Shown: positions 34,901 to 42,087 of the stretch, piece by piece | Layout: the number at the start of each line of letters is the position of its first letter | Numbering within the stretch: position 1 is the first letter of the stretch | From: Tyto alba | Lineage: Eukaryota; Chordata; Aves; Strigiformes; Tytonidae | Direction: 5' to 3' | Assembly: GCF_018691265.1 (NCBI RefSeq) | Contig: NW_024881322.1 | Coordinates: 6,634,001 to 6,698,000, forward strand | Length of the DNA: 64,000 nt | The notes under the pieces: model-generated | Databases searched by the model: none | The model's input: the letters and a program-made list of their open reading frames with translations, nothing else | Told to the model about the DNA's origin: nothing | Program-made: the position numbers and the translations under genes

Positions 34901-37299
34901 GCATTTATGCATGTTTGTGTTTAACATACATATGCACTTAAATTATAAATATTTAAGATCAAATGTTTAGATTTCGTGATGGAGGATGTACTCTGCGTGT
35001 GCATGAAATTGATTTTGAATTAGGAAGTGTGTCCCACAAAGTCATTCTCTGAATGTAGCCTTTGAAAAACACAGCTTGAAAGAACTTGGGATTATGCATC
35101 TAAAGGTAACTGGGGAGATGGTAGGTGCAGGTTTTCTCCCCTCCTTTCTTTTTTTCCTCTAAAGGAGTAAAATGCCTCTTCCTTACAGTCACAAGGTAGG
35201 TTGTATTGTTCTTTTACTCCATCTTTAATAACAAATTAAGCCCCTTTTAACATCAGGTCTAAAGAATACAGGAAAGTGTCAGAACTGCTGAAGAAGTTAG
35301 CCATCTGTCTATATTTTTTGATTAAAGAGGATTTGACTGGGGGAGGGATATATTTTAGTAGTGGCATCCACAGTAATTTTTAAACTTCTTTTTCCCCCTC
35401 CCCATCTGTCTGTCTCTCTTTATTTTCTTTGAAGATTTCAGATATTGAGAGCAGAATATCAGCTCTCACTGTTGCAGGCTTGAACGTGGCTCCATGTGTT
35501 CGCCTGACAAGGAAACGGGATCAAAAGCAAAGAAACCAGGTGCCAGAACATTATGTAGTATTCAAAAATACATTGGGGAAATCTTGCCTCTTTTTCTGTA
35601 ATGGACTTGAGTAATGCATATATGTTCTTTACAGATGCATACAATAGACACATCAAGACAGCAGAGGAGAAAACTTCCAGCTCCACCAATAAAAGGTGAA
35701 CTTAAGTTGTTACATACATTATAGAGATTCTCTCTTTATAAAGCTCAATATGATGTACAGTTCAGCAAAGTAGGGGAAAGATTAAGTTACAGAATGAACA
35801 GAGAAGGCCTAAATATGGCCATCCTCCTCATTTCCCATTGTACTTGCATTAAATAAAATACCCATTTGTCATGTTAAAAAGCCTCACCACTTTCTCTTCA
35901 GTGGAAGCTGTGACAGTGGGAAATTAATAGGAGACAAAGGAGGAGGCTGGGAAAAGCAAAGGATGATGCTGCTGCAGCGTGCCTGGGGTTAGTTTCTGAG
36001 GCCCAAGCAGTCACACTGTTTAATTACCAAAAGCTAGTTGCCACCCTCCAGAACCCACTGTTGCTTTCTTAAAGCCTATGTATGCTGATTTCAGTCCATA
36101 TGATGTGGCTCAGCAATGTTCTTGGTATGTTAAGGTATGGCTGTGAATTGGCTTTATAAAATAAAATGCTTTTCTCCTTCATGTTTTCTCTCTTTTTTTA
36201 ACCCTGCAGTGCATTATTTCTGACAATTCTAGGGCCTGCTTCACCCTGCATTAATCTTGATTTACTCTTGTATAATTCCACTGATTGACATGGCCTCAAA
36301 CTTTAATAAATTTGCAATATCACAGCCTGCTGGGATTCATTTAAATTAAATCCAGCTTTACTTATACAACTTAGGGGAAGTTTTATCTCACTAGAAGCTG
36401 TGACTCTCCAGGAATATTGTTACATTTGCTTCAATCTGTTATGTGAAAAATCTCCCTTTCTGTATTTTTCCCAGGTGAAAAAATAGATGGTTCTCCAGTT
36501 ACCACTGTCAGAACATTTAACAGAAACTTCATGCTTCAAGGATCTCTAACACAAAGAACTAAAGAGAGGAAAAGCACTGCCAAGGACTTAATGGTAAACT
36601 CATAACAAATGTTTTTAAAACTGCTGTTAAAAGTAGTAAATAGAGAGATAAGGGTATCTGTGTAGGCAGCTGGATTTCAGCATCTTCACAAAACTTCTCT
36701 TAATAGTTTGAGGAAGAAGAATAGAGACTGCTGAGGCACCTCTGAATAAATATAACCAGGAAGATGTCTGACTATATGCCATAGTGTAGCAGCTCCTGAA
36801 TGTCAGCCTGTGTACCTGGCTGCCAGGTCTCCAGGAATGTGCTGCCCTTATTTTTTGAAAAATAAATAAGCTAGTGGTCCCCTGCCATTCAGACTTCTGA
36901 GCCAGACCCTCACAGAACCAGCTGCACTCAGTAACTCCAGTGAGAGTCACCTTGAATCTCACTCACTTTTGAGAAATGTTCAAAGGTCACCTAAGTGGCA
37001 TTTAAGGGGTAGATAGCCCACGCACTGGCTCTGCAGGGTTTGAACAAATAGGCTTCACTGGAGAGCTGACAATCATTTCTTCTACAGCAGCCATAGAAGG
37101 ATAAGGAAAAAAAGCAGCCTGTCCCAAAGCAGTCTGCCAGTAGATATGTGGAAAATAGGTGGGAGGGTAAAAAGGGGAAGGACCTGGCTCCCTAGAAGCT
37201 TCAGAAAGCTTGTTTTGTCTTTCGCTCATGTATTTTCCTTTCCTTTCCTGTCCCTCTCTGTTCTAGGAACCCGCTATAGGATCTGCTGTGATGTACTAA
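4771..37299 (+). CDS. MYRIP: MYRIP, 3' part of gene (nine coding exons to the stop codon)
   Basis: Myosin VIIA and Rab interacting protein (Slac2-c) is a cytoplasmic adaptor that links Rab27 on secretory granules and melanosomes to myosin VIIa/Va and F-actin; it also belongs to the exocyst/PKA-anchoring literature. Coding exons seen: 4771-4948, 9141-9791, 15877-16116, 28861-29055, 33717-33878, 35435-35539, 35635-35695, 36475-36593 and 37267-37299. All have AG acceptors and GT donors, and the phases agree once one surplus A in the second exon is discounted. Together they encode about 580 residues: the middle myosin-binding region and the C-terminal actin-binding and coiled-coil region. The N-terminal Rab27-binding and zinc-finger exons are upstream of the window, and I found no further coding exon in 1-4770. 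Identification rests on long recognisable blocks such as [19 protein letters not shown] and [19 protein letters not shown]. The next gene, PRLH2, converges on it. Confidence 0.95.
4949..9140 (+). other. MYRIP intron
   Basis: The intron runs from the donor gtaaatattt to the acceptor attttcatag. It holds a T run at 5142-5160 followed by C, a T run at about 8220, and an old CR1-like fragment in antisense (about 8262-8935). I see no other recognisable element. Confidence 0.8.
8262..8935 (-). mobile_element. Old CR1/L3-like LINE fragment, antisense in MYRIP intron
   Basis: Read on the - strand, 8926-8711 contains [21 protein letters not shown]. This resembles the end of the CR1 reverse-transcriptase protein, where an EYCVQFW-type block is followed by a basic RVQRRA-like region. 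Read on the + strand, the stretch agaatacaagagcagcagtg..., gggtcagacaaaa, gaagctccataggtctg and ccagaattgcacacagaatc follows the familiar antisense profile of amniote CR1 elements. It is diverged, and I cannot fix the ends exactly. Confidence 0.55.
9141..9791 (+). CDS. MYRIP: MYRIP large central exon, with +1 frameshift in an A run
   Basis: This 651-bp exon starts after the acceptor attttcatag and ends at the donor CAG|gtaaat. The first part reads [17 protein letters not shown]... and the acidic [17 protein letters not shown], as in MYRIP. At 9588-9596 there are nine A bases. The incoming frame runs on to a stop at 9665-9667 (...FGVFGQQ*), while the family reading ([13 protein letters not shown], then [21 protein letters not shown]) continues one frame over up to the splice donor. 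The next exon is in phase only with this second frame. One surplus base in the homopolymer explains everything. It may be an assembly error or a real one-base insertion. The exon covers the disordered myosin-binding region. Confidence 0.9.
9792..15876 (+). other. MYRIP intron
   Basis: This 6.1-kb intron runs between gtaaat and tttgtag. It is mostly AT-rich with no clear repeat. It contains an unidentified, broken coding-like stretch on the - strand near 14431-14787, described separately. A short GC-richer part lies at 12640-12960. Confidence 0.75.
14431..14787 (-). pseudogene. Unidentified decayed coding-like segment on the minus strand
   Basis: On the - strand, from 14787 down to 14674, one frame reads [20 protein letters not shown]..., then [21 protein letters not shown] follows at 14673-14671. 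The same frame is then open through [27 protein letters not shown] and [15 protein letters not shown], ending at a good donor, CAG|GTAATG (14431). The composition looks like real protein and the frame continues across the stop, which suggests an exon of a dead gene or an old gene copy. I do not recognise the family, and no parent or poly(A) tail is visible. A chance open frame remains possible. Confidence 0.3.
15877..16116 (+). CDS. MYRIP: MYRIP coding exon with DDLSETDIS / SGEEQESEP segment
   Basis: This is an 80-codon exon of 240 bp, phase 0 at both ends. It lies between the acceptor tctttgtag and the donor AAG|gtaagt, and reads [18 protein letters not shown]... to ...[12 protein letters not shown]. 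The blocks [24 protein letters not shown] and [12 protein letters not shown] are characteristic of MYRIP. The composition is acidic and serine-rich, with many casein-kinase-like Ser-x-x-Glu contexts, which suggests a phosphorylated disordered linker before the C-terminal region. Confidence 0.94.
16945..18430 (+). mobile_element. CR1 LINE, degenerate, with internal deletion and lost 3' end
   Basis: The + strand reads [20 protein letters not shown]..., then [12 protein letters not shown], the linker before the CR1 reverse transcriptase. Further on it reads [14 protein letters not shown], then [15 protein letters not shown] (the palm region; the family has [12 protein letters not shown]), then [31 protein letters not shown] and, near the end, the typical CR1 3' region with gtgacaggtcaagaagcagtgggc. 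Many stops and frame changes make it inactive. Sequence between about 17400 and 17490 jumps over part of the RT, so an internal deletion is likely. It stops at about 18430, before the normal CR1 3' terminus. Confidence 0.88.
19063..19087. repeat. C homopolymer plus (CA)n microsatellite
   Basis: A run of 12 C (19063-19074) is followed by CA dinucleotides to about 19087. It is a length-variable, assembly-sensitive site. Confidence 0.9.
20795..20799. repeat. Target-site duplication, left copy (ATGCA)
   Basis: This ATGCA immediately precedes the TG of the LTR. The matching copy is at 21889-21893. Confidence 0.85.
20800..21888 (-). mobile_element. Solo LTR of an endogenous retrovirus (1089 bp) with ATGCA target-site duplication
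   Basis: The element starts TGTCGTGGTTTAGGCC and ends CCCAGGACA, so it has TG...CA ends and a TGTC/GACA inverted terminus. It is flanked by direct repeats ATGCA (20795-20799) and ATGCA (21889-21893). A 5-bp duplication is usual for ERVL-type (class III) elements. No internal gag/pol/env-like sequence is present, so it is a solo LTR left by recombination. Orientation is tentative: an AATAAA on the minus strand (20993-20988) and a TATTTAAG (21730-21723) favour minus. It contains a perfect 18-bp tandem pair at 21466-21501. The intact duplication suggests a fairly recent insertion. Confidence 0.85.
21466..21501. repeat. Perfect 18-bp tandem duplication inside the LTR
   Basis: The unit gcacagcaccttgatcag occurs twice back to back (21466-21483 and 21484-21501). 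Duplicated short units are common in LTR U3 regions, where they can be enhancer repeats; function here is inference. Confidence 0.85.
21889..21893. repeat. Target-site duplication, right copy (ATGCA)
   Basis: This ATGCA immediately follows the CA end of the LTR and is identical to the left copy. Confidence 0.85.
26553..26783 (+). mobile_element. CR1 LINE 3' end fragment
   Basis: The stretch reads ttttagactggacattagga, agcatttcttcc, gaggtggttgatgcc, then gttggactagatgatcattg and ggtcccttccaactgaa, ending in a tatcctattt-type short repeat. This is the classic 3' untranslated end of an avian CR1 with its terminal microsatellite. It is 5'-truncated, as most copies are. Confidence 0.9.
28861..29055 (+). 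CDS. MYRIP: MYRIP coding exon ([14 protein letters not shown]...)
   Basis: This 65-codon exon, phase 0 at both ends, starts after gtaacgaaacag and ends at GAAAAT|gtaaga. It encodes [20 protein letters not shown]..., then [22 protein letters not shown]. It is strongly conserved with MYRIP of other vertebrates and opens the C-terminal actin-binding half. The end, [12 protein letters not shown], begins a coiled coil that continues in the next two exons. The preceding intron is 12.7 kb and holds the CR1 copy and the solo LTR. Confidence 0.95.
29233..29261. repeat. (TTTTG)n microsatellite
   Basis: TTTTG is repeated about four times and then followed by a T run. Confidence 0.85.
30180..30560. promoter_or_regulatory. 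Intronic GC/CpG-rich patch, possible regulatory element
   Basis: In otherwise AT-rich intron, this stretch is rich in C and CpG (cgcctccgatcggccttcgc, cgaacccgccccgccacgg) with a (CTC)n run near 30345-30367. It could be an intronic CpG island, an alternative or antisense promoter, or part of an unrecognised repeat. Open frames across it lack any family signal. Confidence 0.3.
33431..33452. repeat. Poly-T run (about 22 bases)
   Basis: An uninterrupted T tract in the MYRIP intron. No neighbouring retrotransposon body is visible. Confidence 0.85.
33717..33878 (+). CDS. MYRIP: MYRIP coding exon, coiled coil
   Basis: This 54-codon exon, phase 0, lies between ccctgcag and CAG|gtgagg. It reads [20 protein letters not shown]..., then [20 protein letters not shown]. 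Heptad-like spacing of Leu/Val/Ala with many Glu and Gln is seen throughout, consistent with the coiled coil in the C-terminal part of MYRIP. The exon is noticeably GC-rich compared with the flanking intron, as is common for conserved exons in birds. Confidence 0.95.
33879..35434 (+). other. MYRIP intron
   Basis: The 1.56-kb intron between gtgagg and tttgaag contains nothing recognisable beyond a pyrimidine-rich 3' end. Confidence 0.85.
35435..35539 (+). CDS. MYRIP: MYRIP coding exon ([17 protein letters not shown]...)
   Basis: This 35-codon exon lies between ttttctttgaag and CCAG|gtgcca. It reads [17 protein letters not shown], then a basic end, [13 protein letters not shown]. It finishes the coiled coil and begins a basic stretch. 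The intron that follows is only 95 bp (35540-35634), the shortest in the gene. Confidence 0.95.
35635..35695 (+). CDS. MYRIP: MYRIP short coding exon ([12 protein letters not shown])
   Basis: This 61-bp exon starts after gttctttacag and ends at AAAAG|gtgaac (phase 1). It reads [20 protein letters not shown] plus one base. The [16 protein letters not shown] block is characteristic of the MYRIP C-terminal region. The Pro-rich end could be an SH3-type ligand, but that is only inference. Confidence 0.93.
35696..36474 (+). other. MYRIP intron
   Basis: The 779-bp intron between gtgaac and ttcccag has no repeat or open coding segment that I can support. Confidence 0.85.
36475..36593 (+). CDS. MYRIP: MYRIP penultimate coding exon
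   Basis: This 119-bp exon completes the split Gly codon and reads [20 protein letters not shown], then [12 protein letters not shown], ending at ATG|gtaaac. The acceptor is tatttttcccag. TFN-NFxLQGS-TxRTKERK is a conserved MYRIP tail block. Confidence 0.93.
36594..37266 (+). other. MYRIP last intron
   Basis: The 673-bp intron between gtaaac and ctgttctag contains no recognisable element. Confidence 0.85.
37267..37299 (+). CDS. MYRIP: MYRIP last coding exon with stop codon
   Basis: After the acceptor cctctctgttctag the frame reads [10 protein letters not shown] and then TAA (37297-37299). The family ends in nearly the same residues (EPA-x-SAVMY), so the terminus is complete. The 3' untranslated region follows directly. 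Confidence 0.93.
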   Translation, partial: EPAIGSAVMY

Positions 37300-38145
37300 A
37301 GTTACACTTCCCTACTGCCAATAACACACTGCCTAAGGCTGTACACTAGAGTGCCTTTACTTAACAGCCATTGTGTATGTCCAGCTGAAAATGGACCCTC
37401 AAGAACCCACAATGCCTCAGTTATAGGGCTTCGTTTGGATACCTCACTGAGAAAGCTGTCCAAGTCTTCAGCATTGTGGTCTGCTAAAGGAAACTCTGCC
37501 TTAAAGTTCTCACAAGACTCTAGAGAGGATGCTGAGTTTCAAATGCAAGGCTCCACATTTTAAGATGCACTTTTTCTCCCTATTGATTGTACTACAGTAT
37601 GTCGTCTTTAAACTGCAGTATGTTTTTGTACACTCAGTCGATCATAACTATAGGCCAATACTTCATACAAAAAGAAAGAACAAAGCAGACCTGTGATCCA
37701 TATTTGCTGGCCTCTTACTATTCACGTGGGCATCTATCTTCTTGAGCAATAACAACAACTCTGTGCAGTGTATGGGAGTGGAGAATCAGTGCACCTGGCT
37801 CTGCTCAGAGTCAGTGGAAGCTTTGACAGGGTTTGCAGGATGCGATGCGATGTGCAAAGGCTTCTCTGTTCAGTTAAGGGTGTGTTTCACAGAGTTAATG
37901 TTCTAGCTCCAGAGCTAGGTATTTTGCTCTTGTTGGCAGGGGGAACATGGATGTCACATTGAACCGTGAATTGGTGGCAGCACATGTGGACCAGATCTCT
38001 GTTGAGTTACGATCCTGGTGTCTGGAAGCATCTGAACAGTTGTGAAACCAGCACCTTTGTATGTCTCGTTTTTCTTGGTAGTATCGTCTGCTTAGTGGTG
38101 TCCAACCACGCTGTAGTGCAGAATAAATTCTGACCAAATCTTTAA
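37300..38145 (+). other. MYRIP: Probable MYRIP 3' untranslated region
   Basis: This sequence follows the MYRIP stop codon. The first AATAAA on this strand is at 38122-38127, with a GT-rich stretch (gtgttgtggatgag) shortly after, so a 3' end near 38145 is plausible. Further AATAAA hexamers at 39021 and 39439 would give longer forms. Which is used cannot be decided from sequence alone. Confidence 0.4.
38122..38127 (+). terminator. Candidate polyadenylation signal of MYRIP
   Basis: AATAAA lies 0.8 kb after the MYRIP stop codon, with a GT-rich element downstream. It is the first canonical hexamer on this strand after the stop. Confidence 0.35.
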
Positions 38146-41100
38146 GGTTGGAAAAAGAGAGCAAAAGTGTTGTGGATGAGATCTCTGCTGACTGGCTGGT
38201 GGTTGTAGGGTGGCTGCAGCCTGTAAGAGGTTCCTTTCTGCCATTTTCTGGCTTTTCTGAGGAGGGGGCAAATGTAACCCAGATGTCTCTTCCTTTACTA
38301 GTCTGTAGCCAACGTGGAGTAGCTGGGGCCTGTTGCTGGTGCCATGTGCACCCCACTGCCACTGGACCACTCTGAATTGGATTGTGAATAGTAAAACTTC
38401 TTTTTTTCATTTCTTGAGACCATTGAAAGGTGAGCCAAACCAAAAGGCCCTTGAGCAGATGCCCAGGAAGGAAGATGCTGCTTACAGGGTGTCCCTCTCA
38501 CCCTTCTTGGGGAGGACCCTGCCAATTCATGGTACATTTTGCTCTGAAGAATACAAAGGAGGTGGTCAGAGGAGGTGATAAGCCAGTGAATCCCTTACCG
38601 TCCACACAAAGGTGCAGAGCAGGTACCCAAATGCGGACTGGGTTGATGCGAAACGTGCTGTGAAGGAGGGCTGGGGCTGGCCAGATCTCCCTCGGCACGA
38701 AGGAGTGCTGAGCGATCCCGGGAGCAGCGGGTGCCAGGGAAGGAGGAGAGCTGCTCCTTCCCCGGGCTCCCGGCGGACACCCAGCAGCAGAGTCAGCGGT
38801 CCCCGGGGACACCGGGCCTGAGATGTCTACGGTTGGGCCAATACGAGCAGAACGGGGCAAATTTCCTGGCTGGGCTGGATTTAGGGGGGGCGGGTGGGGG
38901 AGGTGAGGAATGGCTGTATGGGACGGTTGGGAAAACGGTGCCAGTTGCAAATCTGCCACCCACATTTGGCGTCTAGCTTGTCAGTACTCTGACATGCAGC
39001 TGCAGGTAAGGAACCCTCGGAATAAATGCAACCATCTGCGCCCCTAGAATACAGAAGCATCACTCCACCCCTTCGAGGAATTTCCATCTGCCCGAGATCT
39101 GACCCACTGTGTTCATTCTGGGTGAAATTATGCCTTCTTTTAGCCTCACACAATACTAGTTCCCTGAAATTGGTTTTGCACAGATGTGAGGGCAGAATAT
39201 GGCCCACTCTGTTTAATATATAAGTATATATATAAAACAAATAGATTTTATTTATATATGCAATCCAGTAAAGGAGATTAAACAGAGTAGGATGCCTAGT
39301 AATTTTTTTGTTACCCAGTCTCCTCCTCCTTCCTTGACTGTTCTTGTGTGTGTATACAATACATTCCCAGGTTCTGGTTTATGCAGGTATGCGTGTTATG
39401 AAATGTCATCAATGGTGGTTGGTCTACATATTCGTCTAATAAATAATAACTAATATCGTGTATGTAATATCAATCCAGAATTTACTAATTTTAATAGAAT
39501 AACTCTTTGGCTTTTGTTCTGTTAGTGTGATTTAAACAAGCCAACAAAGTTTGGAATAGGTTGTTTTCCTTAAGAGGCATGAAAAGCAACTATTATCGTG
39601 TTACAATGTTAAAATATTCAGTCTTCTTTGACAGAAAAATGTGTACTGTGTAGGCATTGCAAAAAAAAAAAAAAAAAGAAAAAAAAAAATCCCACCTGCT
39701 CTAAGGCATTTGAATTTTTACAAATGTTTATTGTGCCAAATATGTGCATAGATATAATTTACTGTTTTGAAAAAGTCATAAAAGCATATGTTATAGCACA
39801 CAAAGGATTATTTTGTCATCAAGTGATTTCAATCTTTAGTGTTAATATTTATATTTAGATTAATTTTTATAAATGAAAATATTTTAATGGGTAAAATGGA
39901 GACTATATGATCTATTTGATTGAGTCTGAGTGAATATTAAGCTTGCCTTGTTGTTGTTATCTGCATACTCACCAAGAATTATTGTGAAGAGAAATTATAC
40001 AAGAGTAAAAGCGATTTACGAAAAGAATGCCTTTTCAAGGACTTGATTCATAAAGAAAACCCAAAAGTTCTCCTCTGTTGTTCGGATCTGTGCGCACCTC
40101 GGCCAGGAAGCGTGCGGAACGCGCTGCCGCTCGCCGTGCTCGGGCAGGGACCCATAAACGCGGGAGGGGGGCGGCTCCACGGGCTGAGCTGAGGGGAGGA
40201 ACGCGCCCTAACGCCCTCGGCTCCGATTTTTTCCACTGGGGCCGGGGCGGGAGGCATCCCGTTAGGAACATTGAGTGGTTAGCCTTCTCCACGTGTCGAG
40301 TCTGTAGGGCGAAATACCATCTCAAACAGAGCTGCTGGGGCAGAATTTCTGTAACTCTCGCTGGGATTGCTACAAAATGACCAGCTGAGCAAGAACCCTG
40401 ATGATAATTTTCGTCTAGTATTTCCAAAGTCCCATGCGATGAATGCTGATCAAAATATTTCTTTATCAGCATATTTTTTCCAGTGTGAGGGTGTTCATTT
40501 AAACTAGCATGTTTTAAATAACGCTTTGGGTCAGCAGATGTGTTGTATTATAAATAGTAGTAACTACCTTGTAAAAATCCACTCCTTGCTGACAGACCAT
40601 TTGCAGAGAGAAAAAAAGGGTTAAATTATCTGCAATGATTAATTCAACCACAATTAAACTTTAGTAGTAATTCTAACAAAGCACAGCTAGAAATGCAAGT
40701 TCATTCTCATTTCTTTTGCAGAATGATTCATGGCCTGGATTTAACTGTCATTAGCTAAATTGTAAACTATCTTCTTTGGAGATATGCCATAGATTAAACT
40801 CCAGTTGAATATTATTGCTGGTAATAGTTACTAATCAAGATTAAGCATATTGTAAATAACACTTCCTATAAAACTAATACAACAAAGTTAATTACCATGG
40901 CAAACATGAGTATTGAGCCACAACCCCAGGCTTATTGCTGTGGACTCATGTAGTGGATGGTACACAGCTTGTGACCCTGAAAGTGTGACTGCAGCGTGAG
41001 CAGGTGATGCACTTGCAGACAACTGCGTTGTTGTAAAGGGACTCAGCTAGTTTAGGTCCTTAGCCCTTTTGGATAATAGTGCATGATTACATGCAGTAGG

Positions 41101-41388
41101 CACAAAACTATTCCGAAAAGTTTAATTATCCAATTTTTTTTTTTTTTTTCCTTCATCAGGGAGAAGGTACTTATCTTTTCTAGGAGCTTCTTTTTGTTCA
41201 TTAATTTCTCTCTCCAGCAGTACAGGAAGAATCACAAAGAAGCCAGGGCTAGTTCAGGGCTACATTCCTATGAGTGGATGTTAACAATCTGCATAAAAAC
41301 TACACACAGAGCACCAGCATTTCCTGCCATTGTTGCAGGTACATTAAAAACCAGTGAGAGCCTTTTTTCTTTCTTCCAACCATTGCTT
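38146..41388. other. Intergenic, MYRIP to PRLH2
   Basis: No gene is supported. The region contains a GC-rich stretch (about 38640-38900), AT-rich sequence near 39220-39270, interrupted A runs near 39661-39690, a small CpG-dense patch (about 40080-40260) and an AT-rich, homeobox-site-like stretch (about 40580-40900). Confidence 0.7.
40080..40262. promoter_or_regulatory. Small orphan CpG-dense patch
   Basis: About 180 bp with many CpG (gcgtgcggaacgcgctgccg, gctcgccgtgctcggg, ggaacgcgcccta) stands alone between AT-rich flanks. It may be an orphan CpG island or distal regulatory element for PRLH2 or MYRIP. No first exon is evident on either strand. Confidence 0.35.
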
Positions 41389-41394
41389 TTTATT
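41389..41394 (-). terminator. Candidate polyadenylation signal of PRLH2
   Basis: AATAAA on the - strand lies about 360 bases after the PRLH2 stop codon. Confidence 0.5.
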
Positions 41395-41752
41395 TTTACA
41401 CATCAACAGCTGTTGACTTTGAAATGTGACAGGAAGGTTTCATGATACACTTCACACTGCAGTGTTTAAATCCCAGCACAAAAGCTGTGTGGTTTTTGGA
41501 TAAACCTAACGTTACAGCGAACAGCATCAAGGGATTGGTAGGGACGTAAGATGAAGAAACATTTTTATAAGCTACGGTGGCACTCGGTGCTAGTGTCCAT
41601 GCATTGTCTTTTACCTGCACCCTGAACATGTTTCTTTCTGAAGGAACTTGCACAAGGAGCAAAAAGAAGAGCAGCGTGGGATTGCCGGGCAAAAGCAGAA
41701 CTGGAGGCAATTCAAAGAGCAGAGGTTGTGTCACCACCGCGGGGAAAAGAGG

Positions 41753-41931
41753 TCACCAGTCCTTGTCTTCTGTGTCCGACACTTTGTGCTCCCACAAAGC
41801 GTTCAAGACGAAATCCAGGTGCCTGCTCGCAGGCCTCGGGCTGCCCCGGCTGCTCCTCAGCTGCCTCTTCCCAAACCGACCTATGGGGCGAACACCACGG
41901 CCCACGTACCAAAACGGGTCGATCTCAGGAC
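41753..41931 (-). CDS. PRLH2: PRLH2 second coding exon (RFamide core, cleavage site, C-terminal peptide)
   Basis: The acceptor GAATTCCAG is followed by GTCCTGAGATCGACCC. With the split Ser codon the exon reads SPEIDPFWYVG..., RGVRPIGRF, then GKR. A 36-residue C-terminal flanking peptide follows (QLRSSRGSPRPASRH..., ending DTEDKDW) and the stop TGA is at 41755-41753. The exon is GC-rich compared with its surroundings. The Gly-Lys-Arg after Phe is the key amidation and processing feature. Confidence 0.93.
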
Positions 41932-42051
41932 CTGGAATTCAAAGCAGTCAGTGAAGCAAATTCCACTGTACTTAAAGGCAGCATTTCCCGAACATCTCGA
42001 CTGTGGTAGATAGTTTATTTTGTAGCTCCGGAAAACAATACAAAACAAAAC

Positions 42052-42087
<36 letters not shown>

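Noticed and set aside
40035..40472. 145-codon minus-strand frame near the CpG patch
   Set aside because: Ala/Arg-rich translation caused by the CpG patch; no family signal.
41577..42013. Plus-strand open frames of 93-125 codons over the second PRLH2 coding exon
   Set aside because: They are antisense shadows of the GC-rich PRLH2 exon; the minus-strand reading has the splice sites and the RFamide core.
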